64,000 nucleotides of DNA, from assembly GCF_900187035.1 (NCBI RefSeq), contig NZ_LT906446.1, forward strand, positions 2,046,001 to 2,110,000. The letters run 5' to 3'. Under the pieces are notes generated by a model. That model did not search any database. It saw only the letters and a program-made list of their open reading frames with translations, and was not told where the DNA came from. The stretch's first letter is position 1. Each line of letters begins with the position of its first letter. The DNA is from Megamonas hypermegale. GTDB taxonomy: Bacteria; Bacillota; Negativicutes; Selenomonadales; Selenomonadaceae. Positions 37,347-46,503 of the stretch are shown one piece after another. The position numbers and the translations under genes are program-made.

Positions 37347-38132
37347 ATGAATTTAAAGAAAAAAGCTCTTGCAACAGCAATATTTATGGCTTTAAGTGCC
37401 ACACCAGTTGTATTACCTGTAAATTATATGACTTCTTCTGTTGTTTGTGCTGCACCAGCAAGTGAAATAAAAGCAGAAGATGCATTTCAGGTAGATTTTA
37501 AAAATGGTATGCCGAAAGGTTTTGAAGCTTCCGACGGCTGGACGAACGGCAATATGTTTAATGTAAATTGGCATAAAGAAAATGTTACTTTTAATAATGG
37601 TAATTTACAATTAGTTATTGACCATGAAAAAAATTCAGGTAAAATCCCTTATTCTGGTGGTGAATTCCGCAGTCAGGGCTTTTACGGATACGGACGCTAT
37701 GAAGTCAGCATGAAACCGATTAAAAACGACGGTGTAGTATCTTCGTTCTTTACGTATACCGGTCCGTCCGACAATAATCCGTGGGATGAAATCGATATAG
37801 AATTTTTGGGCAAAGATACGACAAAAGTACAGTTTAATTATTTTCGTGACGGAAAAGGCGGCCATGAATATTTATATGATTTAGGCTATGATGCTTCACA
37901 GAGCTTCCATACGTACGGTTTTGAATGGCATAAAGATAAAATCATCTGGTTCGTCGATGGTAAAGAAGTATACCGCTTAGAAGGAACGACAATTCCTGTA
38001 ACGAAAGCCAAACTCATGATGAACGCATGGTGCGGTACAGGTGTTGATGAATGGCTTAACGCATTTGATGACAAAAATTTACCTGTACAGGCTGAATATC
38101 AATGGATAAAATACACACCATTTACTGAATAA
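37347..38132 (+). CDS. Exported GH16 beta-glucanase (lichenase type)
   Basis: 261-residue endo-beta-1,3-1,4- or 1,3-glucanase. Residues 1-36 form a Sec signal peptide. The catalytic motif DEIDIEFLG gives nucleophile Glu148 and acid/base Glu152. GEFRSQGFYGYGRYEVSMKP and the aromatic YHTYGFEW-like segment FHTYGFEWHKDKIIWFVDG match Bacillus lichenases. There is no anchoring domain, so it acts in the periplasm or outside. GAAAGGAG precedes the ATG. Confidence 0.93.
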   Translation: MNLKKKALATAIFMALSATPVVLPVNYMTSSVVCAAPASEIKAEDAFQVDFKNGMPKGFEASDGWTNGNMFNVNWHKENVTFNNGNLQLVIDHEKNSGKIPYSGGEFRSQGFYGYGRYEVSMKPIKNDGVVSSFFTYTGPSDNNPWDEIDIEFLGKDTTKVQFNYFRDGKGGHEYLYDLGYDASQSFHTYGFEWHKDKIIWFVDGKEVYRLEGTTIPVTKAKLMMNAWCGTGVDEWLNAFDDKNLPVQAEYQWIKYTPFTE

Positions 38133-38146
38133 GGGGTGCATGGATA

Positions 38147-39946
38147 TTGTTTAGTAAAAAAAAACTACTCCAATTTGCTTTAGCAGGTATAGTTTTAGTA
38201 AATACTAATATGCTGTTTTCCGTATCGGAGGCGGCCGATGATGGTATTCATGTGGACCAGGTCGGATATCTTACAAATCACGATAAAGTAGCTATGGTAG
38301 CGGATGCAAAAGACAAGACTTTTGAAATTATTGATACCAAGACAAATAAAGTGGTATTTACAGGAAAATTATCCGCACCAAAATATGATGCTATGTCGGA
38401 AGAAACTTTAAGCAAAGCGGATTTTACAAATTTAAAAACACCGGGAACATATATATTAAAAGTGGGTAATCGTGAATCGTATGATTTTGAAATAGGTGAT
38501 AATGTATATGCCGTTCCTACTGTACAAAGCTGGCGTTCATACACTTTATCGCGCAGCAATACACCGATTGATGATACAAATGTCTCCGGCTTAAAATTAA
38601 ACGGCGGTCATCCGCAGGATAAGGAAGCGCAAGTTTATTTTACGGATAAATTAAATAAAAAAGGCGATGTGGTGGATGTCAGCGGTGGCTGGTATGATGC
38701 TGGCGATTACGGCAAATACATTACAACAGCCGGTTTGAGCAGTGCTGAGCTTATGCTGGCATATGAAGCAAATCCAGACCATTTTACCAAAGGACAGCTT
38801 GTATTCCCGAAGGGAGTAAACAGTGAAGCCAATCTGCCGGATGTATTATCCGAGGTAAAATTTGAAATTGACTGGATGCGTAAAATGCAGCGACAAGATG
38901 GCAGTACTTTTCATAAAGTAGCAGGATTAACTTGGCCTAGTTTTGAAATTTCACCAGATACTGATACACAACAACGCTATATTTTTAGTACTGCAACATA
39001 CAGTTCTGCTATATATGGTGCAAGTTTAGCTATAGGTGCGCGTGTTTATGAACCATTTGATAAAACGTATGCACAAGATTTGAAAAAAGATGCTGAACGT
39101 GTATGGGAATATTTACAGAAAAATCCTAACCCTATTTATCGTGTTGATGAAGGACAGGAAAATGGTTCTGGTCCATATAATAAAAATACGGATATTGAAG
39201 AACGTCTTTGGTTATCTGCAGAAATGTTTTTGACAACAGGTGACAAAAAATATGAAAATTATTTACAACAAGAAAAAGAACGTTTAACAGATAAACCTAG
39301 TTTCTTTACATGGGATAATACTTTAGCTCTAGCTCAATTTGCGTATGCTAAAGCTCCAAATGCTGATAAGAAATTACAAACAGAAGTTAGCAATGCTTTT
39401 ATCAGTTATGCAGAAGATATTTTAAAGAAAATTAATTCTGATGGATTTGAATGTGCTTTAGCAGAAAATGAGTATACATGGGCATCAACAAAAAATGCTT
39501 TGACTCAGGCAGATATATTATTAATGGCTTATCAACTCCAACCTAAACAAGAATATCTCGATGGAGCTTTATCACAAATTCATTATTTATTCGGTCGTAA
39601 TTCATTAAATAAAAGTTTTATGACTGGTGTAGGTGATAATCCACCAGAACATCCACATAATCGTATACATGAAAGTACAGGAGCATATGTTTCAGGATTA
39701 GTTGTAGGCGGACCAAATCATGTTATTGGTGGAGACCCAGACCAAACAAAATATTTGGAAAGCGGACATATTCCAGTAGCTAAATCTTATATCGATGTAT
39801 TGACTTCATGGTCTACAAATGAATATGCTATCGATTATACTGCTGCAGCAGTATATGCTTTATCTTGGTTTACAGAACCAGAAATAATAGATAAAGCTCA
39901 ATTAAAATTAAATAGAGATTTCCCCTCAATAACTCTGAAAAAATGA
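38147..39946 (+). CDS. Exported GH9 glycoside hydrolase (endoglucanase/cellobiosidase type)
   Basis: 599-residue enzyme. After a signal peptide (residues 1-29), an N-terminal Ig-like CelD_N domain (IHVDQVGYLTNHDKVAMV, about 32-115) precedes the (alpha/alpha)6 GH9 domain. GGWYDAGDYGKYITTAG holds the catalytic-base aspartates. GDNPPEHPHNRIHES and a late YTSWSTNEYAIDYTAA-like segment (LTSWSTNEYAIDYTA) hold the general acid Glu. The start is TTG at 38147, 8 bases after AAGGGGTG. The first 700 bases are GC-richer than the rest. Substrate is cello- or mixed-linkage oligosaccharide by context. Confidence 0.9.
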   Translation: MFSKKKLLQFALAGIVLVNTNMLFSVSEAADDGIHVDQVGYLTNHDKVAMVADAKDKTFEIIDTKTNKVVFTGKLSAPKYDAMSEETLSKADFTNLKTPGTYILKVGNRESYDFEIGDNVYAVPTVQSWRSYTLSRSNTPIDDTNVSGLKLNGGHPQDKEAQVYFTDKLNKKGDVVDVSGGWYDAGDYGKYITTAGLSSAELMLAYEANPDHFTKGQLVFPKGVNSEANLPDVLSEVKFEIDWMRKMQRQDGSTFHKVAGLTWPSFEISPDTDTQQRYIFSTATYSSAIYGASLAIGARVYEPFDKTYAQDLKKDAERVWEYLQKNPNPIYRVDEGQENGSGPYNKNTDIEERLWLSAEMFLTTGDKKYENYLQQEKERLTDKPSFFTWDNTLALAQFAYAKAPNADKKLQTEVSNAFISYAEDILKKINSDGFECALAENEYTWASTKNALTQADILLMAYQLQPKQEYLDGALSQIHYLFGRNSLNKSFMTGVGDNPPEHPHNRIHESTGAYVSGLVVGGPNHVIGGDPDQTKYLESGHIPVAKSYIDVLTSWSTNEYAIDYTAAAVYALSWFTEPEIIDKAQLKLNRDFPSITLKK

Positions 39947-39992
39947 CAATCCCTTACCTAAATAATAAGAGAGTGAAATGAGAGAAATAAAT

Positions 39993-40024
39993 AAAGGTTG
40001 TGGCTAAAAAACCACAACCTTTAT
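39993..40024. terminator. Bidirectional terminator ending the glucan operon
   Basis: AAAGGTTGTGG (39993-40003) pairs with CCACAACCTTT (40012-40022) between converging genes. Confidence 0.88.
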
Positions 40025-40025
40025 T

Positions 40026-40607
40026 TTATAATTTTGCATATAAAGCAATAGCTTTTCCGAGAATACGAATATTATTACAGTTATCTATAGTGAAATTTAA
40101 TGGTGCATATTTAGGATTTTCAGCACGTAATTGAAGTGTGTTTTCAAATTTATACACGCGTTTTAATGTAGCACTATCATCTATTAATACAGCAGCGATT
40201 TCACCATTTTCAACTACTGGCTGTTTTTTTATATAAACAATATCTCCGTCATAAATGCGAGCACCAATCATACTATCACCACTTATGCGCAAACAAAAAT
40301 CAGCATTAGTATAATCATCGCAAGGCATATATCCTTCAATATTTTCTTTAGCTAAAATTGGAATACCTGCGGCAATTTTTCCAAGTAGTGGAATGTGTTT
40401 TAATGTACGATTTTTTTCTAAAAAAGTATCCGGTGATATATGCAATGCTTGTGCAATTTTTAAGATATTTTTATATTTAGGTTGATAATTACCAGATAAA
40501 TATTCGCTAATAGAAGATTTATTAATACCTGTTAGTTTAGCTAAATCATTTTGTTTTAAATTTTGTTCTTTTAAAATATATCTAAGTGTAGTAGCAAAAG
40601 AAGACAT
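40026..40607 (-). CDS. XRE-type repressor with S24 (LexA-like) autocleavage domain
   Basis: 193-residue protein. Residues 1-60 form an XRE HTH (LKQNDLAKLTGINKSSISEYLSG), and residues 75-193 a S24 peptidase fold. A cleavage bond Ala-Gly is present in GKIAAGIPILA, the catalytic Ser in RISGDSMIGARI, and the catalytic Lys in ATLKRVYK. It resembles phage CI-type or HdiR-type SOS-responsive repressors rather than classical winged-helix LexA. No prophage genes surround it; gpsA lies 21 bases upstream on the same strand. Targets are unknown. Confidence 0.85.
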   Translation of the reverse strand: MSSFATTLRYILKEQNLKQNDLAKLTGINKSSISEYLSGNYQPKYKNILKIAQALHISPDTFLEKNRTLKHIPLLGKIAAGIPILAKENIEGYMPCDDYTNADFCLRISGDSMIGARIYDGDIVYIKKQPVVENGEIAAVLIDDSATLKRVYKFENTLQLRAENPKYAPLNFTIDNCNNIRILGKAIALYAKL

Positions 40608-40628
40608 ATAATCACCGCCTTTGATATA

Positions 40629-41588
40629 TTATTCAGCTTTTAGTGGTCTCATGAATAAATTTAAAAGTTCTTGTTTTGGGTCTTTATGGTCAATGATTAT
40701 TTTATTAATAGTAGTGCAAATTGGTAATTCTATTTTATATTCATTAGCCATTTTTAAGAGAGCCTCTGTAGTGGAAACGCCTTCAGCTAATTTATTAAAT
40801 GGTTTATTTTGGACAAAGTCTTCACCAAAACGGCGATTATTACTATATGGAGAGAATAAAGTCGCCTCATAATCTCCTAAATGGCTTAAACCATAAATAG
40901 TCATGCCGTTGCCACCTAAAGCTTTAATTAAATTAGAGAGTTCATGTGTACCTCTAGCCATTAAAGCGCCTTTTAAGCTAGTATAATGCATACCATCTAG
41001 CATACCAGCAGCAATACCGATTACATTTTTAGCAGCAGCACCGATTTCAGTACCAATTAAATCTTTACTGTAATAAAAGCGAATTAAATCGCTACTGAAA
41101 ATCTGAATAATTTTTTTACTTATTTCGTTATTATTAGCAGAAATGACCATGCAATTAGGAATTCCTTGTAAAAAGTCTTGAACGTGACCAGGACCTACCC
41201 AAACTCCGACGTTATATGAACCGTGTAATTCTTCTGTTAAAACTTCTGATAAACGTTTTCCAGTAGAAACTTCAATACCTTTCATGCATAATATAAAAGT
41301 TTTATTTTGATATAAATTTGTTTCATTTATTTGTTTGGCTAAATTTCTAAGTTGTTGAGAACTGATAGAAATAATGATGATATCAGCAAAATTTAAAGCT
41401 GTATTTAAATTATAAGTAAAATTAATATCTTGTGGTAATGTTAGATATTCATTTTTATGTGTTGTAATTAAATTTTTTAAATTAGTGGAGTTTTCCCTAC
41501 CCCAAACAGTTACTTTATGGCCGATATGATGGGCATACCAGGCGTGAAAACTCGCCCAGCGTCCACAGCCAAGTATAGATACGTTCAT
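40629..41588 (-). CDS. gpsA: Glycerol-3-phosphate dehydrogenase [NAD(P)+]
   Basis: 319-residue cytosolic enzyme making sn-glycerol 3-phosphate for phospholipids. The Rossmann start is SILGCGRWASFHAWYA, where the usual GSWGTA is replaced by GRWASF. Other motifs are CMKGIEVSTGKRLSEVL, the catalytic Lys in IGAAAKNVIGIAAGMLDGM, and NLIKALGGNGMTIYGLSHLGDYEATLFSPYSNNRRFG. GGAGG precedes the ATG. The altered nucleotide loop is worth noting but the rest is canonical. Confidence 0.88.
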   Translation of the reverse strand: MNVSILGCGRWASFHAWYAHHIGHKVTVWGRENSTNLKNLITTHKNEYLTLPQDINFTYNLNTALNFADIIIISISSQQLRNLAKQINETNLYQNKTFILCMKGIEVSTGKRLSEVLTEELHGSYNVGVWVGPGHVQDFLQGIPNCMVISANNNEISKKIIQIFSSDLIRFYYSKDLIGTEIGAAAKNVIGIAAGMLDGMHYTSLKGALMARGTHELSNLIKALGGNGMTIYGLSHLGDYEATLFSPYSNNRRFGEDFVQNKPFNKLAEGVSTTEALLKMANEYKIELPICTTINKIIIDHKDPKQELLNLFMRPLKAE

Positions 41589-41727
41589 AAATAAGCCTCC
41601 GATAGATTAATTTGTTATAATTATAGCATAAAGAGTATATAAGATGATATAATCTGTGTTTGTTATGGTTTGTAATATATGCTAAAATATAGAAAAATAT
41701 AGAAAATTTTTATGGGGAGATGGAAAA

Positions 41728-42102
41728 ATGGATTTTAAATTCTTGCATAGTAATATATATGTTTTAGATTTAGAAAAATCAATAGAATTTTATAATAAAG
41801 CTTTAGGTTTACAAGAAACTAAAAAATGGCATTTAGATACACCTGATTTTACGCTTGCTTATATGGGTTATGGAGAAAATTCACATCAATTAGAATTAAC
41901 TTGCTTAAAAGGCAGAACGGAACCTTATAATTTAGGTGATGAAACTTTCCATATTGCTTTTGAAGTAGATGATTATGAAAAAGCACATGAACTTCATAAA
42001 CAGATGAATTGTATTTGTTATGAAAACGAAGAAATGGGAATTTATTTTATTAAAGACCCAGATGGAAATTGGCTAGAAATTATACCAAAAGGTAGATTTT
42101 AA
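41728..42102 (+). CDS. gloA: Glyoxalase I / lactoylglutathione lyase family protein
   Basis: 124-residue vicinal-oxygen-chelate protein. The metal-binding His (FLHSNIYVLDLEKSIEFY), Glu (HQLELTCL), His (FHIAFEVDDY) and Glu (DGNWLEIIPKG) are all present. It probably detoxifies methylglyoxal. GGGGAGATGG precedes the ATG. It sits 24 bases upstream of hexokinase, which fits a glycolytic-flux context. Confidence 0.85.
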   Translation: MDFKFLHSNIYVLDLEKSIEFYNKALGLQETKKWHLDTPDFTLAYMGYGENSHQLELTCLKGRTEPYNLGDETFHIAFEVDDYEKAHELHKQMNCICYENEEMGIYFIKDPDGNWLEIIPKGRF

Positions 42103-42126
42103 TTTATATATAAGGAGTAAATATAG

Positions 42127-43416
42127 ATGGAAAATAGCAAATTTCAACAAATGATTGATGATTTTACACTTGATAGCGATGCTATAAAGGAAATTGCGGC
42201 ATCATTTCGTTACGATATTGATGCAGGTGTAAGAGAAACAGGAGAATCTTCCTTACGCATGTTAAAATCATACATTGGACTTCCAACAGGTAATGAAAAA
42301 GGCGAATATTTAGCTTTAGATTTTGGTGGAACTAATTTGCGTGTAGTGCTCATTCGCCTTGAAGGTAATGGTAAATTTGAAGTTATTAAAAAAGTAGCTA
42401 AACCACTTGTAAAACCTGGTGAATATGATTTTATTTGCGCAGATGCTAATGCAGATGAATTATTTGATTTCATTGCTGATATGGTAGAAAAAGCAGTTGA
42501 TGGCGACCATGATAAAAAATATCTTTTAGGCCATACATTCTCTTTCCCATCTGCCCAGACAAATATTTATAATGCTCGTCTTATTATTTGGACAAAAGAA
42601 TTTGCTACAAAAGGCGTTGAAGGCGAAGTTGTAAATGACCTTTTAAAAGCAGCATTAGCACGTAAAAACTTATCAAATGTTGAGCCAACAGCTGTTATCA
42701 ATGATACAGTAGCTGTTTTATTAGCAGCAGCATATAAATTGGGCAATGTAAATGTAGGTTCTATTTATGCGACAGGACATAACACTTGCTATTATGAAAC
42801 ATATACAAGTGCAGGTTTAGGTAAACCAGCTATGGTTATCAATATGGAATCTGGCGGATTTAATAAATTAGCTATCAATAAATACGATTATAAATTAGAT
42901 TTAGAATCCGAAAAACCATATGAACAACGCTTAGAAAAAATGGTATCTGGTCGCTATATGGGTGAATTATTTGCTTATTGCTTAGATGAAGCTTGGGGCA
43001 TTGGCAAAGTATCTTTTACAAGCATTGATATTTCCCGAATTTTAGCTGATAATAGTGATACTTTAAATGATGTATGTGCACTTTTAAAAGAAAAGACTAA
43101 TTTGGATATCGAAACAGAAGATGCTGTTTGGGTAAAAGCTTTAGCTGAAACAATAGCTAGTCGTTCTGCACGTATTGTTGTAGCAACATATTGCGGTATT
43201 ATGTGGCATTTATATCCAAATGGTGGCATTCCAAAACAGTATATAGCTGTAGATGGTTCTGTATTTGAAAAAATGCCTACAATCAAAGAAAACATGCAAA
43301 AAGCTATTTATGAAATTATGGAAGACGATGCTGATAAATTAGAACTTGTTTTAGAAAACGGTGGTTCAGCACTCGGTGCAGCACTTGCTGCCGCTATGGA
43401 ACCAGTTGAAGGTTAA
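42127..43416 (+). CDS. Hexokinase, eukaryotic-type family
   Basis: 429-residue sugar kinase of the hexokinase_1/hexokinase_2 fold rather than the ROK or Glk families. The phosphate-1 motif is LALDFGGTNLRVVLIRL, LGHTFSFPSAQTNIYNARLIIWTKEFATKG is the glucose-binding segment, NDTVAVLLAAAY carries the catalytic Asp, and VLENGGSALGAALAAA is the adenosine end. It likely phosphorylates glucose released inside the cell, e.g. by the glucan locus. AAGGAG precedes the ATG; rpoN follows 17 bases later. Confidence 0.9.
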   Translation: MENSKFQQMIDDFTLDSDAIKEIAASFRYDIDAGVRETGESSLRMLKSYIGLPTGNEKGEYLALDFGGTNLRVVLIRLEGNGKFEVIKKVAKPLVKPGEYDFICADANADELFDFIADMVEKAVDGDHDKKYLLGHTFSFPSAQTNIYNARLIIWTKEFATKGVEGEVVNDLLKAALARKNLSNVEPTAVINDTVAVLLAAAYKLGNVNVGSIYATGHNTCYYETYTSAGLGKPAMVINMESGGFNKLAINKYDYKLDLESEKPYEQRLEKMVSGRYMGELFAYCLDEAWGIGKVSFTSIDISRILADNSDTLNDVCALLKEKTNLDIETEDAVWVKALAETIASRSARIVVATYCGIMWHLYPNGGIPKQYIAVDGSVFEKMPTIKENMQKAIYEIMEDDADKLELVLENGGSALGAALAAAMEPVEG

Positions 43417-43433
43417 TTAGTGAGGCGTTTTTT

Positions 43434-44786
43434 ATGAAGCAGTCATTATCGTTGAACTTAAAGCAAAAATTATTAATGACACCGAAACTTCAACAATCAA
43501 TAAACATTTTGCAACTGTCTTCATATGAACTTAGTGAACTTATTGAAAAAGAATATATGGAAAATCCAGCGTTAGAAATGGACTCAAGCTCATCTGATGA
43601 GCTTGAGCCCGTTTATAATTTTGACAAAGCTGTAGAACTTATGAATTATTTAAATAAAGATGATGAAAAACCAGAACCTCTAGCAGCTGATGATGATTAT
43701 AAAATCAAAGAATTATGTCAAAATTATCAATCGCTAGAGGAAATTTTATTAGAACAGTTAGATTTTTCTTTTAATAATGCTAAAGAAATAAAAATAGCGA
43801 AATATATTATAGGATTGTTGGACCAAAATGGTTATTTAAGAGTTGATTTACAAGAAATAGCCAGTTTAGTAAATGCAGATATTATTTCGATAGAAGCTGT
43901 ACTAAATAAAATACAAACATTTGAGCCAATTGGTGTAGCAGCTAGAAATTTACAGGAATGTTTAAAAATTCAAGCTGAAAAGGCTGATATTTATACGGGA
44001 TTGGTAAAGGTAATTATTGATAAACATTTAGAGCAAGTAGCAGAAGGAAAAATAAAAGAAATTGCTATTTCAGAGGGAAAAGAACCAGTTGAAGTGCAAA
44101 AAGCTGTAGATATTATTCGCTGTTTCAATCCAAAACCGGGTGCTTCATATGGTAAATCAAATCCTGAATACATTAGACCGGATGTTGTAGTTAAAGATAT
44201 TAATGGAAAGTTAGAAGTTATTGTTAATGATTCAGGTTTGCCGAGACTTCATATTAATAAACTATGTAAACGAGGTAATTTATTAGATGTTGCTAGCCGT
44301 AAATACATTGAACAGCATGTAAATTCTGCTATATGGCTTATTAGAAGTATAGAACAAAGACACCAAACTTTATTAAATGTAGTTAATGAAATAGTAAGGC
44401 AACAAGAAGCGGTTTTTCGAAAAGGTATTGCATATATGAAGCCACTGTCTATGAAAACAGTAGCAGAAAATATTGGTGTACATGAGTCTACAGTGAGTCG
44501 TTGCGTTGCTAATAAATATATGGAAATGCCGTATGGTATAATTGCATTAAAAAAGTTTTTTGTTGCTAATATAAATAAAAATGACAGTGATGATGCGATG
44601 ATAGCTGATAAAGTAAAAGCTGTTATTCGTGATTTTATTGAAAAAGAAAACAAGCAAAAACCGCTTAGTGACCAGCAATTAGCTAATTTATTGCAGGAAA
44701 AAAATATGAAAATATCTCGACGTACTGTAATGAAATATCGTGAACAAATGGGATATCCGTCTTCGACAAAGAGAAAAAGATATTAA
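43434..44786 (+). CDS. rpoN: RNA polymerase sigma-54 factor
   Basis: 450-residue alternative sigma factor. Region I is the Gln/Leu-rich LNLKQKLLMTPKLQQSINILQLSSYELSELIEKEYMENPAL. The core-binding domain follows, an HTH-type segment MKTVAENIGVHESTVSRCVANKYM, and the C-terminal RpoN box is RRTVMKYREQMGYPSS. No sigma-54 activator gene is in the window. A weak hairpin follows at about 44.8 kb. Confidence 0.96.
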   Translation: MKQSLSLNLKQKLLMTPKLQQSINILQLSSYELSELIEKEYMENPALEMDSSSSDELEPVYNFDKAVELMNYLNKDDEKPEPLAADDDYKIKELCQNYQSLEEILLEQLDFSFNNAKEIKIAKYIIGLLDQNGYLRVDLQEIASLVNADIISIEAVLNKIQTFEPIGVAARNLQECLKIQAEKADIYTGLVKVIIDKHLEQVAEGKIKEIAISEGKEPVEVQKAVDIIRCFNPKPGASYGKSNPEYIRPDVVVKDINGKLEVIVNDSGLPRLHINKLCKRGNLLDVASRKYIEQHVNSAIWLIRSIEQRHQTLLNVVNEIVRQQEAVFRKGIAYMKPLSMKTVAENIGVHESTVSRCVANKYMEMPYGIIALKKFFVANINKNDSDDAMIADKVKAVIRDFIEKENKQKPLSDQQLANLLQEKNMKISRRTVMKYREQMGYPSSTKRKRY

Positions 44787-44844
44787 TAAATCAGAGCAGG
44801 TGGAATAGTTCTATCTGCTTTGTTATTTAAATAGGAGTAGAATT

Positions 44845-46326
44845 TTGAATAAGAAATTATTATTTAAAGCAGTAGGTATTGCAAGTGTTTGTGTATGTGG
44901 ATTTACTATGAATGTAAATGCAGAAAGTGTACCGACAAGACAGTTGATGGGAAATGTGCAAAATGAACCATCAGCAGTGATGCCTAGTAAAACCATCGAT
45001 GTAAAAATAGGAAATCAACCGCAAATTAATCAAATTGGCGATAAACAGATAAAAAAAGAAGAAATAGTAAGTACTCCAGTTGCAAAAACTGATTTAAAAT
45101 CAGTCATATTGAATTGGCAAGAAATACCAAATGCAGTCATGTATGAATTAATTGTAAAAGATGCTGCAACAGGTGAAAAAGTTTTTAGTAAATACAATAT
45201 ATATGCAGCTGGCTATCAATTAGATGATGGAGAAGTAGATTTACAAAAAAATTTAATCTGGCAAGTGCGCGGTTTAAATATAGATAAAGTACCAGTAACA
45301 GATTACAGTAAGCCTCAACCTGTTAGACAAGGTATTGATTTTTCAGCTGATTGGCAGGCAGTGGATAATAATAAATACGATAATAGTGGTTTTTCTAAAA
45401 CAGATAATAATGTGTATTTAGTAGATAAAAATGTCAGTGTAAGTCCTTTAAAGCTTACTACTCATTTTGATGAAATGGCATATATGCCAGTATATCCAGT
45501 ATATTCATGGGTGCCAGTGAAAAATACAGACCATTATGATATTGATGTTTTTTATGTAAAAGATGATAATCACAATGATGTAGAAAAAGTCGCTTCATAT
45601 AAAAGTCCACAAAATATGGATTTTTATGATGACAAAGCTTATGTAAATAAAGGTTTATATTTTTATAATATTAGAGCATATGATAAAGATAATAAAAAAA
45701 TCGCTGAATCAGTAAATAGTTATTTTAGTGTACAGACTGATAATATAAAAGTAGCAGCACTGGGCGATAGTATCACTCATGGTGGTGGTGCAGTTAGTAC
45801 GCCACCGAGTGCAACATTGTACAATTGGGAAACGTATGCAGGTGTGCCTGTTGTCAATATTGGTTTTAGTGGCAATTTAACTTCAGATATGCTCAAACGA
45901 TTTGACCGCGATGTTTTAGCATTTAAACCGAAACTTTTAGTAATCATGGGTGGCGTAAATGATATTAGAACAGGTATAAAAGCAGATACCGTAATTTCTA
46001 ATTTAAATGCAATAAAAGGAAAATGCCAGAAAAATGGTATCATACCTGTTTTTCTCACAGTAACACCAGTTAATCCGCCAAAAATGAAATCTGTAGCTAA
46101 ACTTGATATAAGTTCAGGTTGGGAAAATGAACGAGAAAAAGTCAATAAATGGATAAAATCTCAAGATTATTATGTTGATGTAGCCGAAGAAATGACTGAT
46201 GACCGTGGATTTTTAGCGGATAATCTCACTACAGATGGATTGCACCCTGATTATGAAGGTAAAAAACATATTGGCGAAGCTGTTGGCGATTATTTGAGAT
46301 TGAATTTTGAGTATATGTTATATTGA
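44845..46326 (+). CDS. Exported SGNH/GDSL hydrolase with N-terminal beta domains
   Basis: 493-residue protein with a signal peptide (residues 1-27, ending VNAES). Two fibronectin/Ig-like regions with WQEIPNAVMYELIVKDAATGEKVF and YSWVPVKNTDHYDIDVFYV precede the hydrolase. SGNH block I is VAALGDSITHGGGAV (Ser nucleophile), with Gly in NIGFSGNLTSDML, Asn in MGGVNDIRTG and the Asp-His pair in TTDGLHPDYEG. It is likely a periplasmic esterase or deacetylase for carbohydrate. The start is TTG at 44845, with AGGAG 7 bases upstream. Confidence 0.85.
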   Translation: MNKKLLFKAVGIASVCVCGFTMNVNAESVPTRQLMGNVQNEPSAVMPSKTIDVKIGNQPQINQIGDKQIKKEEIVSTPVAKTDLKSVILNWQEIPNAVMYELIVKDAATGEKVFSKYNIYAAGYQLDDGEVDLQKNLIWQVRGLNIDKVPVTDYSKPQPVRQGIDFSADWQAVDNNKYDNSGFSKTDNNVYLVDKNVSVSPLKLTTHFDEMAYMPVYPVYSWVPVKNTDHYDIDVFYVKDDNHNDVEKVASYKSPQNMDFYDDKAYVNKGLYFYNIRAYDKDNKKIAESVNSYFSVQTDNIKVAALGDSITHGGGAVSTPPSATLYNWETYAGVPVVNIGFSGNLTSDMLKRFDRDVLAFKPKLLVIMGGVNDIRTGIKADTVISNLNAIKGKCQKNGIIPVFLTVTPVNPPKMKSVAKLDISSGWENEREKVNKWIKSQDYYVDVAEEMTDDRGFLADNLTTDGLHPDYEGKKHIGEAVGDYLRLNFEYMLY

Positions 46327-46338
46327 TTGGAGAAATAA

Positions 46339-46503
46339 ATGAATACAGTAGAGCAAGTAACGAAAGCGATAAAAGCTGTAGATGATTTATGTGGTCATTG
46401 CCCTGTATGCAGTGCAGAATGTCCGATAGCTATAGCAAGACGTGCATTAGAAGGATATAAATACGATTTACAGACTTATTATCAAAGTGAACAGGAGATT
46501 TAA
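46339..46503 (+). CDS. Small cysteine-rich protein with 4Fe-4S-type motif
   Basis: 54-residue reading frame with ATG at 46339, preceded by GGAGA, and stop at 46501-46503 directly abutting the next ATG. It contains one CxxCxxCxxxCP motif (LCGHCPVCSAECPIA, Cys18, 21, 24, 28), the pattern of a [4Fe-4S] ferredoxin half, between two amphipathic helices. Its place in a tight run between the SGNH hydrolase (12 bases) and asparaginase (0 bases) supports real translation. Function unknown. Confidence 0.7.
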   Translation: MNTVEQVTKAIKAVDDLCGHCPVCSAECPIAIARRALEGYKYDLQTYYQSEQEI

